From: Thermohalobaculum sp965263335
GTDB taxonomy: Bacteria; Pseudomonadota; Alphaproteobacteria; Rhodobacterales; Rhodobacteraceae
NCBI GenBank assembly: GCA_965263335.1
Contig: CBDHHE010000001.1
Coordinates: 4,898,001-4,962,000 of the forward strand
Direction: 5' to 3'
Length of the DNA stretch: 64,000 nucleotides
Shown: positions 42,715 through 50,715 of the stretch, piece after piece
Position numbering within the stretch: the first letter of the stretch is position 1
Layout: every line of letters starts with the position of its first letter
The notes under the pieces: generated by a model
Seen by the model: the letters and a program-made list of their open reading frames with translations, nothing else
Database searches by the model: none
Told to the model about the DNA's origin: nothing
Position numbers and translations under genes: made by a program

Positions 42715-43746
42715 TCACTTCATGCCGGTCAGCGTGATCCCCTCGATGAAGCGGCGCTGGGCCAGCAGGAAGGCCACGATCAGCGGCACCACGATCACCG
42801 TCGCGGTCGCCATCATCGGCCCGAAGAACGAGCCGTCGGCATCGCCCTTGAACTCGCGCAGGCCCAGTGGCGGTGTGAACAGCTCGCGATTGCCCGTGAC
42901 CACGATGCGCGGCCAGAAATAGTCGTTCCAGTGCGCGACCACCGAGAAGATCGCAAACGCCAGAAGGGCGGGGATCGCCGTCGGCAGCATCACTTTCCAG
43001 ATGATTCCGAATTCGGACATGCCGTCCATGCGGGCCGCGTCGATCAGGTCGTCCGGCACCGTCATGAAGAACTGGCGCATGAGGAATATCCCGAAGACCG
43101 ATATGGTCCATGGGATGATCAACGCGGCATAGGTGTTCGTCAGCCCGAATTTGGAGAGCATGATGTAGAGCGGCAGCGCGATCGCGTGGACCGGGATCAG
43201 CAGGCAGAACAGCACCATCGTGAAGACCGCCTCGCGGCCGCGCCAGCGCAGCTTTGCCAGCGCATAGGCGCAGGGCAGGGCGACCAGCACCTGGATGAAG
43301 AAGATCGAGGCGGTCACGATCACGCCGTTCAGCAGATAGCGCAGCAAAGGCGCCTCCGAGAACGCCATGGTGTAGTTGAACACGACGGGCCGCATCGAGC
43401 AGTCGGCCTCGATCTGCTCCATCATCAGGCTTTTGATCTCGCGCTCGGTCTTGCCCGGGAAGTCCGGGCGCGCGGCCTCGATGGCTGTCCGGTCGGGCTC
43501 TGCACGTTTGGCGCAACGCTCGTTGACCATCATCTCCTGTGAGCCGAAGAACCCGCCGACATTGCGTTCGATTTCGTTCGGCGCCTTCAGCGAGTAGCTC
43601 AGCATCACGTAGAAGGGCAGGATCACAATGATCGCGCCCACGATCAGCACCGCGTGCTTGAGCGCCTCGGACCAGGACCAGCTGAGGCGCGAGGTGTCCG
43701 TCACCCGCTCCGGCCGTGAGGCGCCCATGTCGACGGATGCGCTCAT
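42715..43746 (-). CDS. ABC transporter permease (UgpE-like) with enlarged periplasmic loop
   Basis: 343-aa permease. After the first membrane helix (about 32-52) comes a loop of about 80 residues, roughly double the usual size, with two cysteines (78 in NERCAKR, 116 in EADCSMR). Then follows the usual core with VALPCAYALAKLRW, the ATPase-contact loop DDLIDAARMDGMSEFGIIWKVMLPTAIPALL and a C-terminal RRFIEGITLTGMK. Overlaps the upstream permease by four bases. The enlarged loop faces the periplasm and could contact the binding protein. Confidence 0.9.
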   Translation of the reverse strand: MSASVDMGASRPERVTDTSRLSWSWSEALKHAVLIVGAIIVILPFYVMLSYSLKAPNEIERNVGGFFGSQEMMVNERCAKRAEPDRTAIEAARPDFPGKTEREIKSLMMEQIEADCSMRPVVFNYTMAFSEAPLLRYLLNGVIVTASIFFIQVLVALPCAYALAKLRWRGREAVFTMVLFCLLIPVHAIALPLYIMLSKFGLTNTYAALIIPWTISVFGIFLMRQFFMTVPDDLIDAARMDGMSEFGIIWKVMLPTAIPALLAFAIFSVVAHWNDYFWPRIVVTGNRELFTPPLGLREFKGDADGSFFGPMMATATVIVVPLIVAFLLAQRRFIEGITLTGMK

Positions 43747-44663
43747 GAGTAGTGCACCCTTCTTTCAACCAGCCAGCGTTGGGTCAGGGTCAGCGCCAGC
43801 ACGAAGACGAGGAAAATCATCGTCACGGCCGAGCCGAGCCCGATCAGGTTCTGCTGGATGCCCTTCTCGAAGATCGCGAACATCATCACGTAGACGGACT
43901 TCGACGGGCCGCCGCCCTGCGGGTAGAATGCCTCGACCGTGTCGAAGACCTGGAACGAGCGGATGCAGGTGATGGTCACGACGAAGACGGTGGTGGGTCC
44001 CAGCATCGGCCAGGTGACCAGGCGAAAGCGCTCCCATCCCGACTTGGCGCCGTCCATTTCGGCGGCGTGGTAAAGCTCGCGCGGCACGCTCGTCAGTCCG
44101 GCCAGATAGAGCACCATGTTGAAGCCGAAGCCCTGCCAGACGCCGATGAAGGCCACGGTCCAGATCGCGTACTCCTTGTCGCCGAGCCAGAGCGGGAAGG
44201 TGCGCTCACAGCCGTTGCGGAAGAACTCCAGGCTCTCGAGCCAGGTCCCGCACCCCAGTGCGAGCGTGCTGTTCACGATCCCCACCGACGGGTGGAGCGC
44301 GAATTCCCAGACGATTGCCATGGCCAGCAGTGCAGCCATCACCGGCAGGAAGTAGATGGTCTTGTAGACATCCCCGAAGCGGGTCACCGAGTTGATCAGC
44401 AGCGCCGCGCCCAGTCCCAGGCCGACGGCGAGCGGCACGACCACCAGCACGTAAGTGAATGTTGCCGTGAACATCTTTTGGAAGGAAGAGCGCGAGACGA
44501 TCCGGTCGTAATTCTTCAGCTCGACCCAGTTGAAGCTCTCACCGCCCAGCGAATAGTCGGTAAAGCTGAGGGTCGCGGCGATCACGATGGGCAGAATCAG
44601 GATCAGCACCATCAGCGTGATGGCCGGCGCGACGAACCAGATATGGACGTTTGACTTGCGCAT
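43743..44663 (-). CDS. ABC transporter permease (UgpA-like)
   Basis: 306-aa permease with helices from about 8, 65, 100, 165, 210 and 270. Contact loop PRELYHAAEMDGAKSGWERFRLVTWPMLGPTTVF is typical for MalF/UgpA-type subunits. A loop of about 45 residues between 121 and 165 (normally about 20) carries two cysteines (136 in LGCGTW, 150 in RNGCERT). The stop abuts the next gene and the start directly follows the ATPase stop. Pairs with the permease at 42715-43746. Confidence 0.9.
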   Translation of the reverse strand: MRKSNVHIWFVAPAITLMVLILILPIVIAATLSFTDYSLGGESFNWVELKNYDRIVSRSSFQKMFTATFTYVLVVVPLAVGLGLGAALLINSVTRFGDVYKTIYFLPVMAALLAMAIVWEFALHPSVGIVNSTLALGCGTWLESLEFFRNGCERTFPLWLGDKEYAIWTVAFIGVWQGFGFNMVLYLAGLTSVPRELYHAAEMDGAKSGWERFRLVTWPMLGPTTVFVVTITCIRSFQVFDTVEAFYPQGGGPSKSVYVMMFAIFEKGIQQNLIGLGSAVTMIFLVFVLALTLTQRWLVERRVHYS

Positions 44664-45815
44664 TCAGGCGACGGCCGCTTCGGGGAGCTGCTCGGAGCCG
44701 CCGGCGAACCGCAGGCGTTGGCCGTCGCTGCCGAACACGAGCGCACGGTTGCGCTGTGGCGTGACATGCACCCTATCGCCGATGGAGAGGGTCGCCGCGG
44801 TCTCGGGGGCCGCGCGGATCACCATGCGTTGCGGGCCAAGATCGAGGTGCAGGAAGATGTCGGCGCCCAGGTTCTCGCGATGCACGATCCGGCCCGAGAT
44901 GGCGCCATTGGATTGCTCGGGAACGATGTCCACATGTTCGGGGCGCAGGCCGACCTTCACCGATCCAGGGGTCGTCTCGAGTCGACGCGCGAGTGTTGCG
45001 CCGAATGTCGTGATCTCGCCCTCGTGGGAAACCGTCGCCTCGAGGACGTTGATCTTGGGCGAGCCTACGAATTCCGCCACCCGCAAGTCGGCGGGATCAT
45101 CGTAGATCACCGACGGCTGATCGAGCTGTAGGATCTCGCCGCCCATCATCACGGCCATGCGGTCCGACATGGTCAGCGCCTCGGCCTGATCATGGGTGAC
45201 ATAGACGAACGTCGCGCCAAGCTCGCGATGGAGCTCGGCAAGTTCGGCGCGCATGTGGACGCGGAGCGCGGCATCAAGATTCGACAGCGGCTCATCCATC
45301 AGGAAGGCCACGGGCTTTCGCACCATCGCCCGGCCAAGGGCGGCGCGTTGGCGCTGTCCGCCGGAGAGCTGACCGGGTTTGCGGTCCAGCAGGCTTTCGA
45401 TGCGCAGGCTTTCGGCCGTCTCGCGGACCCGATCGGCAACACCGCGGTGTTTACCGCTCGCCAGCATGCGCCCGATCAGCGGAAACCGCTCGAAGAAGCT
45501 GAGCTCACGCAGCCGGAGCGGTACGGCCATGTTCTGCGCGACCGTCAGATGCGGATAGAGCGCATAGGACTGAAAGACCATCGCGAGATTGCGCTCGGCA
45601 GGGCGCACGGCATTCACCAGCCGCTCTCCGATCCGCACATCGCCCGAGCTCTGCTGTTCAAGTCCCGCAATGATCCGGAGCAGGGTGGACTTGCCGCATC
45701 CGGACGGGCCGACCAGCGTCAGGAACTCGCCATCGCGGATGTCGAGGTCGATCCCCATCAGGATCGGTGTGGCGCCGAATGACTTCATAATACGCGTCAG
45801 CGTTATGCCAGCCAT
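44664..45815 (-). CDS. ABC transporter ATP-binding protein (UgpC/MalK type)
   Basis: 383-aa ATPase of the sn-glycerol-phosphate/sugar importer class: Walker A GPSGCGKSTLLR, Q-loop MVFQSYALYPH, signature LSGGQRQRAALGRAM, Walker B AFLMDEPLSNLDA and His FVYVTHDQAEA. Then a MalK-like regulatory tail with TOBE/OB repeats (FVGSPKINVLEATV, KVGLRPEHVDIV). An insertion (about 105-120, RFPLIGRMLASGKHRG) in the helical domain is unusual. First gene of the leftward importer operon; the LysR gene is divergent. Confidence 0.93.
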   Translation of the reverse strand: MAGITLTRIMKSFGATPILMGIDLDIRDGEFLTLVGPSGCGKSTLLRIIAGLEQQSSGDVRIGERLVNAVRPAERNLAMVFQSYALYPHLTVAQNMAVPLRLRELSFFERFPLIGRMLASGKHRGVADRVRETAESLRIESLLDRKPGQLSGGQRQRAALGRAMVRKPVAFLMDEPLSNLDAALRVHMRAELAELHRELGATFVYVTHDQAEALTMSDRMAVMMGGEILQLDQPSVIYDDPADLRVAEFVGSPKINVLEATVSHEGEITTFGATLARRLETTPGSVKVGLRPEHVDIVPEQSNGAISGRIVHRENLGADIFLHLDLGPQRMVIRAAPETAATLSIGDRVHVTPQRNRALVFGSDGQRLRFAGGSEQLPEAAVA

Positions 45816-45891
45816 AAAGTGCGCTCCGACTCAGCCCGCGATGTTTCCATGTGCATGGCATAGCAAGCGATGTTAAAGCGCATGTGACGTT

Positions 45892-45910
45892 ATATTAGTC
45901 GTGCTAATAT
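45892..45910. promoter_or_regulatory. Inverted repeat, probable LysR-regulator site
   Basis: Perfect 7-bp arms ATATTAG (45892-45898) and CTAATAT (45904-45910) with a five-base spacer, in the 128-bp region between the divergent ATPase and LysR genes. LysR regulators bind short AT-rich dyads containing T-N11-A, and this one fits. It would allow joint control of the importer and autoregulation. Confidence 0.65.
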
Positions 45911-45943
45911 GACCTATCGGCGCATCCACACCCAGGAGGGAGC

Positions 45944-46837
45944 ATGAAACCAAGCCCGCATCAGGTCGCAGCCTTCACGCACGTGGCGCGCGAGCGCAGT
46001 TTCTCGAAAGCCGCGTTGGCCCTTGGCGTCACCCAGTCGTCGGTGACGCAACACATCGCGAAACTCGAACGTCTGATGGGCACGCTGTTGTTCATCCGTC
46101 GCCGCGACGGAGTCGAGCTGACCCAGTCGGCGCGGGAGCTGTTCGAGATCTCGGACCGGTTGCGCACGCTCGAGCAACTCGTCGAGGAGAAGATTGCGTC
46201 CTATTCGGACCTCTCTGATGGCCATCTGACCGTCATCGCCAATGCACCGCGACCTGTGATGCCTGTGCTGGCGGAGTATACCGAGCGCTACCCCAAGGTG
46301 CAGATTGACTTCAGCCTCTATGGCTGGACCCGCGCGATGCGTCTGCTGCACCGCCGCGAGGTGGATGTGGGCGTCATCACGGAACCGGAGGAGATGGAGG
46401 GCGCAGAGGTCCTCGAGCTCGACCGCACCGCGTATCGCGCCTATGTGCGACAGGATCATCCGTTTGCAGCGAAACGCTCCGTGTCGCTTGCACAAATTGC
46501 GCCCAATCAGGTGATCCTGCCGGAGGATGGCTCGTTCACCGAGCGCGTGGTGACGGCAAAGACCGCGGCCTGCGACGTGGAGTTTCCTCGCATCATCCGC
46601 ACCTCCACCTTTCCTGAGGTGAAGGAAGCGGTGCTGCACGGCCTTGGGATCGGGATCATGCTCGAGAACAGCCTCTTCGAGTCGAGCCTGCTGGCGGCCA
46701 TTCCGATCAGGGAAATGCCGGAAACATACGGGCACTGCCTGATCGCGCCCGGCGACAAGGCGCATTTGCGCATCATCCAGAGCTTTCTCGAGATCGCGAA
46801 GGCACGGCCGGATCTCCGGCAGAAGCCCAAAGGATGA
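45944..46837 (+). CDS. LysR-family transcriptional regulator
   Basis: 297-aa LysR regulator. Winged helix MKPSPHQVAAFTHVARERSF, SKAALALGVTQSSVTQHIAK, then an effector domain with DGHLTVIANAPRPVMPVLAEY, VDVGVITEPEEMEG and EAVLHGLGIGIMLENSLFE. Divergent from the importer operon with a dyad in the shared region, so it very probably controls it. The effector might be the transported phosphate compound. Confidence 0.92.
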   Translation: MKPSPHQVAAFTHVARERSFSKAALALGVTQSSVTQHIAKLERLMGTLLFIRRRDGVELTQSARELFEISDRLRTLEQLVEEKIASYSDLSDGHLTVIANAPRPVMPVLAEYTERYPKVQIDFSLYGWTRAMRLLHRREVDVGVITEPEEMEGAEVLELDRTAYRAYVRQDHPFAAKRSVSLAQIAPNQVILPEDGSFTERVVTAKTAACDVEFPRIIRTSTFPEVKEAVLHGLGIGIMLENSLFESSLLAAIPIREMPETYGHCLIAPGDKAHLRIIQSFLEIAKARPDLRQKPKG

Positions 46838-46869
46838 CGGCGGCGCACCAATCGATCGGATGCATTTAA

Positions 46870-46883
46870 CGAAACCGGTTTCG
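46870..46883. promoter_or_regulatory. LacI-family operator
   Basis: CGAAACCGGTTTCG is a perfect 14-bp palindrome with central CG, as expected for a LacI/GalR regulator. A partial second copy (GTTTCGTTGCG) follows within 20 bases. It lies about 68 bp before the LacI-type gene, which begins the glycoside importer operon, so repression of the whole operon and autoregulation are likely. Confidence 0.8.
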
Positions 46884-46950
46884 AAAATGTTTCGTTGCGC
46901 TGCCTGCGTGTGCTTATCATCATCAAATTCAACCCCAGAGGGAGGGCCCT

Positions 46951-48039
46951 GTGCCGGAGGGCGCGCCTGAAAACGTTACATTGAGTGGTCTTGCTCGTGA
47001 GTTGGGGCTCGCAAAGAGCACAGTCTCGCGTGCGCTGAACGGGTATCCCGATATCGCCAAAGAGACGCAGGAGCGCGTTCGCCGTGCTGCACAGCGCTCG
47101 GGGTATCGCGCGTCGAGCGTGGCGCAGAACCTCAAACGCGGGCGGGTGAACACGATCGGTGTGGTTCTTTCGGATGACGGTCCCGATCTCGCCAACCCGT
47201 TCTTCATGTTGTTCTTGCGAGGGCTCACATCGGCGCTCGATCGCAACGGGTTCGATCTGATGCTGGCCGCGCCCAGGGGCGGCGAGCGCTGGCAGATGAC
47301 CTATCAGCGGCTGATCGCGTCGCGAAAGGTGGACGGTTTCGTCCTGACACGCACATTGTCGCGCGACGCGCGGGTCGACTATCTGCGTGAGCGCGGTGTG
47401 CCCTTCGTGGTGCACGGGCGGACAGCGAACCCGAGCCAGATCGCCTGGATCGACATGGACAATCGCCAGGCGTTTTACGAGGCGACGGCGCGTCTGGCAG
47501 CCTTCGGCCACCGGCGGATTGGATACATCGGGGTCGACAAGCGCATCAACTTTGCGGTCGACCGGCTCGCGGGGCATCTTGCCGCCCGGGATGAGCTTGG
47601 GCTCGAGGCGGACCCCGCTCTGTTGCAGCCGTCCGGGCTGCAGGCCGCACATGGACGGGCGGCTGCCGAGCGGTTGCTCGGGCTCGGTCGCCCCCCGACC
47701 GCCCTGTTGTGCGTGCGCGACGAGGTTGCCATCGGCGCCCATGGTGCCTGTGTTGCGCGTGGCCTCAGGATTGGCGAGGACATTTCGATCATCGGCTACG
47801 ACGATGCGCCCCACGCGGCGCTGGTCGACCCGCCGCTTACGACCTTTCAGCAGGACAGCGAAAGCGCAGGGCACCGCGTCGCCGAGATGGCGGCATCGCT
47901 GATCGCGGGAGGAAGCGCCCGTGCGCTGCAGGAACTGCGCACGCCGCAGCTGATCGTGCGCGGCTCGGACGGCCCTGCTGGCCTGTCGCCGGAAGCGCTC
48001 CGTCGCAGACTCGACAACACCAGAAGACGTATGCACTGA
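46951..48039 (+). CDS. LacI-family transcriptional regulator
   Basis: 362-aa LacI/GalR repressor. HTH VTLSGLARELGLAKSTVSRA with hinge ALNGYPDIAKETQERVRRAA; effector domain with TIGVVLSDDGPDLANPFFM, HGRTANPSQIAWIDMDNRQA, GHRRIGYIG and IGYDDAPHAALVDPPLTT. The start is GTG 46951 behind GAGGGAGGG. Resembles AglR-type regulators of alpha-glucoside transport. Its stop is nine bases before the binding-protein gene. Confidence 0.93.
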   Translation: MPEGAPENVTLSGLARELGLAKSTVSRALNGYPDIAKETQERVRRAAQRSGYRASSVAQNLKRGRVNTIGVVLSDDGPDLANPFFMLFLRGLTSALDRNGFDLMLAAPRGGERWQMTYQRLIASRKVDGFVLTRTLSRDARVDYLRERGVPFVVHGRTANPSQIAWIDMDNRQAFYEATARLAAFGHRRIGYIGVDKRINFAVDRLAGHLAARDELGLEADPALLQPSGLQAAHGRAAAERLLGLGRPPTALLCVRDEVAIGAHGACVARGLRIGEDISIIGYDDAPHAALVDPPLTTFQQDSESAGHRVAEMAASLIAGGSARALQELRTPQLIVRGSDGPAGLSPEALRRRLDNTRRRMH

Positions 48040-48048
48040 GGGAGAAAC

Positions 48049-49392
48049 ATGATGCGGCTATGTGGAATTGGGCAGATCGCCAGTGTGGCGGTTGTCCTCG
48101 CTTCGGGTCCGGTCCTGGCAGACGGCATCCGGTTTTGGACGACCGAGGAGCAGCCTGACCGTCTGGCCAAGCAAGAAGCGCTTGCCGCGGAGTTCGAGGC
48201 CGCCACCGGCACGGCGGTCGAGGTCATTCCGATCACCGAGACCGAACTCGGCAAGCGGGCAACCGCCGCCTACGCCGCGAACGATTTGCCTGACGTGATC
48301 TACCACACGCTGCAGTACGTCCAGCCCTGGGCGGACGCGGGCATTCTCGACATCGATGCAAACTCCGAGATCGTCGAGGATCTCGGCACCGAGACCTTTG
48401 CACCGGGTGCCTTGGGGATGGCCGAGCAGGACGGCGACTATGTCGCCGTGCCGGTGGATGGCTGGACGCAGATGGTCGTCTATCGCAAGGACCTGTTCGA
48501 TGCGGCGGGCCTCGCCCCGCCCACCACGTATGCCGCCATCCAGGCCGCCGTGGAGGCGCTTCACAACCCGCCCGAGATGTTCGGGTTCGTCGCCGCGACG
48601 AAGGTGGACGAGAACTTCATGAGCCAGGTGCTCGAGCACGTCCTGCTGGCCAACGGCGCGACACCGGTTTCGGCCGACGGCATCACGGGCTTTGACGAGA
48701 CCAAGCTCGCCGAGAGCCTCGACTTCTATAAGACGATCGCCAAGGCTTCGCCGGCGGGCGAGTTGTTCTGGAAGCAGTCGCGGGAGCTCTACTTCGCGGG
48801 CAAAGCCGCGATGATCATCTGGTCGCCGTTCATCCTCGATGAGCTGGCAGGACTGCGCGACAGCGCGCCGCCGACGATCAACGAGGATCCGACATCGGCC
48901 GAACTTGCCTCCAAGACCGGCATCGTCACGACCTTCGCCGGACCCTCGAACCCCGAGGGCGCCGCATGGGCCGACATCCGCTACATGGGCGTGACCAATG
49001 GCGCGAACGCGGACGCCGCCGCGGCCTTCATCGAGTTCTCGCTTCAGGACGGGTATGCTCAGACGCTTGGCATCGCGCCGGAGGGCAAGTTTCCCGTGCG
49101 CCGTGGCGATGACGATGACCCGGACAAGTTCATCAAGATCTGGTCCGGCTTGCCGGTCGGTGTCGACCGCAAGGCGCCGCTGACCGAGCTCTATCCGGCA
49201 GATGTCATCAGCGAGATCGTCTCAGGCCTCGATGCGGCCAAGCGCTGGGGTGCTGCGGAAGGCCAGCTTTCCGCGGCCTCGAAGGTGGTGAACAGCCAGG
49301 TCGTCAATCGCATCGTGCGCCAGCACATCGATGACGAGCTCTCCGCCGAAGAGGCGGCAAAGGCCATCAACGCCGAGCTGTCGAAGCTCTGA
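48049..49392 (+). CDS. ABC transporter substrate-binding protein for a glycoside
   Basis: 447-aa family-1 binding protein with Sec signal (IASVAVVLASGPVLADG). Segments: QEALAAEFEAATGTAVEVIP, LPDVIYHTLQYVQPWADAGI, YVAVPVDGWTQMVVYRKDLF, GKAAMIIWSPFILDELAG and a helical tail. The trehalose/glucoside-type layout and the GH63-like hydrolase downstream suggest a glucoside such as glucosylglycerol or a glucosyl/mannosylglycerate. Two adjacent ATGs; the first is used. Confidence 0.9.
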   Translation: MMRLCGIGQIASVAVVLASGPVLADGIRFWTTEEQPDRLAKQEALAAEFEAATGTAVEVIPITETELGKRATAAYAANDLPDVIYHTLQYVQPWADAGILDIDANSEIVEDLGTETFAPGALGMAEQDGDYVAVPVDGWTQMVVYRKDLFDAAGLAPPTTYAAIQAAVEALHNPPEMFGFVAATKVDENFMSQVLEHVLLANGATPVSADGITGFDETKLAESLDFYKTIAKASPAGELFWKQSRELYFAGKAAMIIWSPFILDELAGLRDSAPPTINEDPTSAELASKTGIVTTFAGPSNPEGAAWADIRYMGVTNGANADAAAAFIEFSLQDGYAQTLGIAPEGKFPVRRGDDDDPDKFIKIWSGLPVGVDRKAPLTELYPADVISEIVSGLDAAKRWGAAEGQLSAASKVVNSQVVNRIVRQHIDDELSAEEAAKAINAELSKL

Positions 49393-49437
49393 GCCTGAAA
49401 GGGCGGGGTGCTCAGCCCCGTCTCGGAGAACCGAACG

Positions 49438-50715
49438 GTGATTGCCGAACCGCCGAGAGGAACGGGGCCGCTGCAGCGGCGTGAAGCGCGACTTGCGTGG
49501 GCGATGCTGGCGCCCACGTTTCTGATCGTCGCGGCGATCGTGGTGTTGCCCCTCCTTGCGAACTTCTGGATAAGCGCCAAGCCCGTGGGGCTCGCGGATC
49601 TGCGCGCGGCAGCGCCGACGATCTCGGAGCGGGTGAAAGGTGACACGGTCGCCGAGAGCGAGACCTTTCAGGTGACCTACACGGTGCGCAATGCGTCGCC
49701 GAATCTGCCCTTGCGCAATGTGGTGTTCGAGGACCGTCTCCCGGCGGAGGTCGCGCTCGGCGTCGATGATCCGCGCTGCAGCGTCGACGGCCGCGCGATC
49801 CGCTGCGAGCTGGGCGATCTGGAACCCAAGGCCCGCGAGCGGCTGAAGCTGACCGCAACCGCGCTGGCCGATCTTGAGGATGCCGAGACGCTGATGGAAG
49901 ACATCGAGCCGGTCGTGACGGGGGCGGGAGAGAACCCACTGACCAACCTGAACTTCACCGGTGAGAACTTCCGCAAGGTCTTCGACGCGACCGAATTCTG
50001 GGAGGTGCTCTGGACCTCCATCGTCTACACCATCGGTGGGACGGGCGGCGCGCTGCTCCTCGGGCTGTTCGCAGCGCTCCTGCTCAACAATGCCTTTCGC
50101 GGCCGTGCGTTTCTGCGGGGCATGTTCCTGTTTCCCTACGTCGCGCCTGTGATTGCCGTCGCCTACACCTGGATCACGCTGCTCGATCCGAACTCGGGTG
50201 CGCTGAACGCGATCCTCGCACAGATGGGCGCGGTGGATGCGCCGATCAATTTCCTGGGGCAGCGCACAGCGGGGTCGATTGAGATCCTCGGCGTGACGAT
50301 CGACTTCCCGCTCGCGCTCACGACGGTCATCGTCTTCGAGGCGTGGCGCTACTTTCCCCTGTCGTTCCTGTTCATCCTCGCGCGGATGCAGTCGATCAAC
50401 ACCGATATGTACGAGGCGGCCGAGATCGACGGTGCGACGCCGTTCCAGCAGTTCTGGTATCTGTCGTTGCCTCAGCTCGCGACAATCCTGGCGATCCTCT
50501 TCCTGCTGCGCTTCATCTGGACGTTCAACAAATTCGACGATGTCTTTCTGCTGACCGGCGGTGCTGCGGGCACGCGCACGCTGACCGTCAATGTCTACGA
50601 GCAGGCCATCGGGCTGTCGAACATCGGGGCGGGTGCTGCGGTGGCGGTGGTGGTGTTCGCTGTGCTGCTCAGCTTCGCGCTGGTCTTCTTCCGCTTCTCG
50701 CCGAAGGAGGCCTAG
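49438..50715 (+). CDS. ABC transporter permease with inserted DUF11-like beta domain
   Basis: 425-aa MalF/AglF-type permease. After the first membrane helix (about 20-43) a segment of about 90 residues (about 58-147) is inserted in the first periplasmic loop. It has SETFQVTYTVRNASPNLPLR, VVFEDRLPAEVALGV, CSVDGRAIRCELGDLEP and KLTATALAD, which is the pattern of the DUF11/CARDB-type Ig-like beta domain usually found on cell-surface proteins. The remaining core is normal, with contact loop YEAAEIDGATPFQQFWYLSLP. GTG 49438 has GGAG nine bases upstream; GTG 49408 is an alternative. Frame and downstream core show it is intact. Confidence 0.9.
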   Translation: MIAEPPRGTGPLQRREARLAWAMLAPTFLIVAAIVVLPLLANFWISAKPVGLADLRAAAPTISERVKGDTVAESETFQVTYTVRNASPNLPLRNVVFEDRLPAEVALGVDDPRCSVDGRAIRCELGDLEPKARERLKLTATALADLEDAETLMEDIEPVVTGAGENPLTNLNFTGENFRKVFDATEFWEVLWTSIVYTIGGTGGALLLGLFAALLLNNAFRGRAFLRGMFLFPYVAPVIAVAYTWITLLDPNSGALNAILAQMGAVDAPINFLGQRTAGSIEILGVTIDFPLALTTVIVFEAWRYFPLSFLFILARMQSINTDMYEAAEIDGATPFQQFWYLSLPQLATILAILFLLRFIWTFNKFDDVFLLTGGAAGTRTLTVNVYEQAIGLSNIGAGAAVAVVVFAVLLSFALVFFRFSPKEA

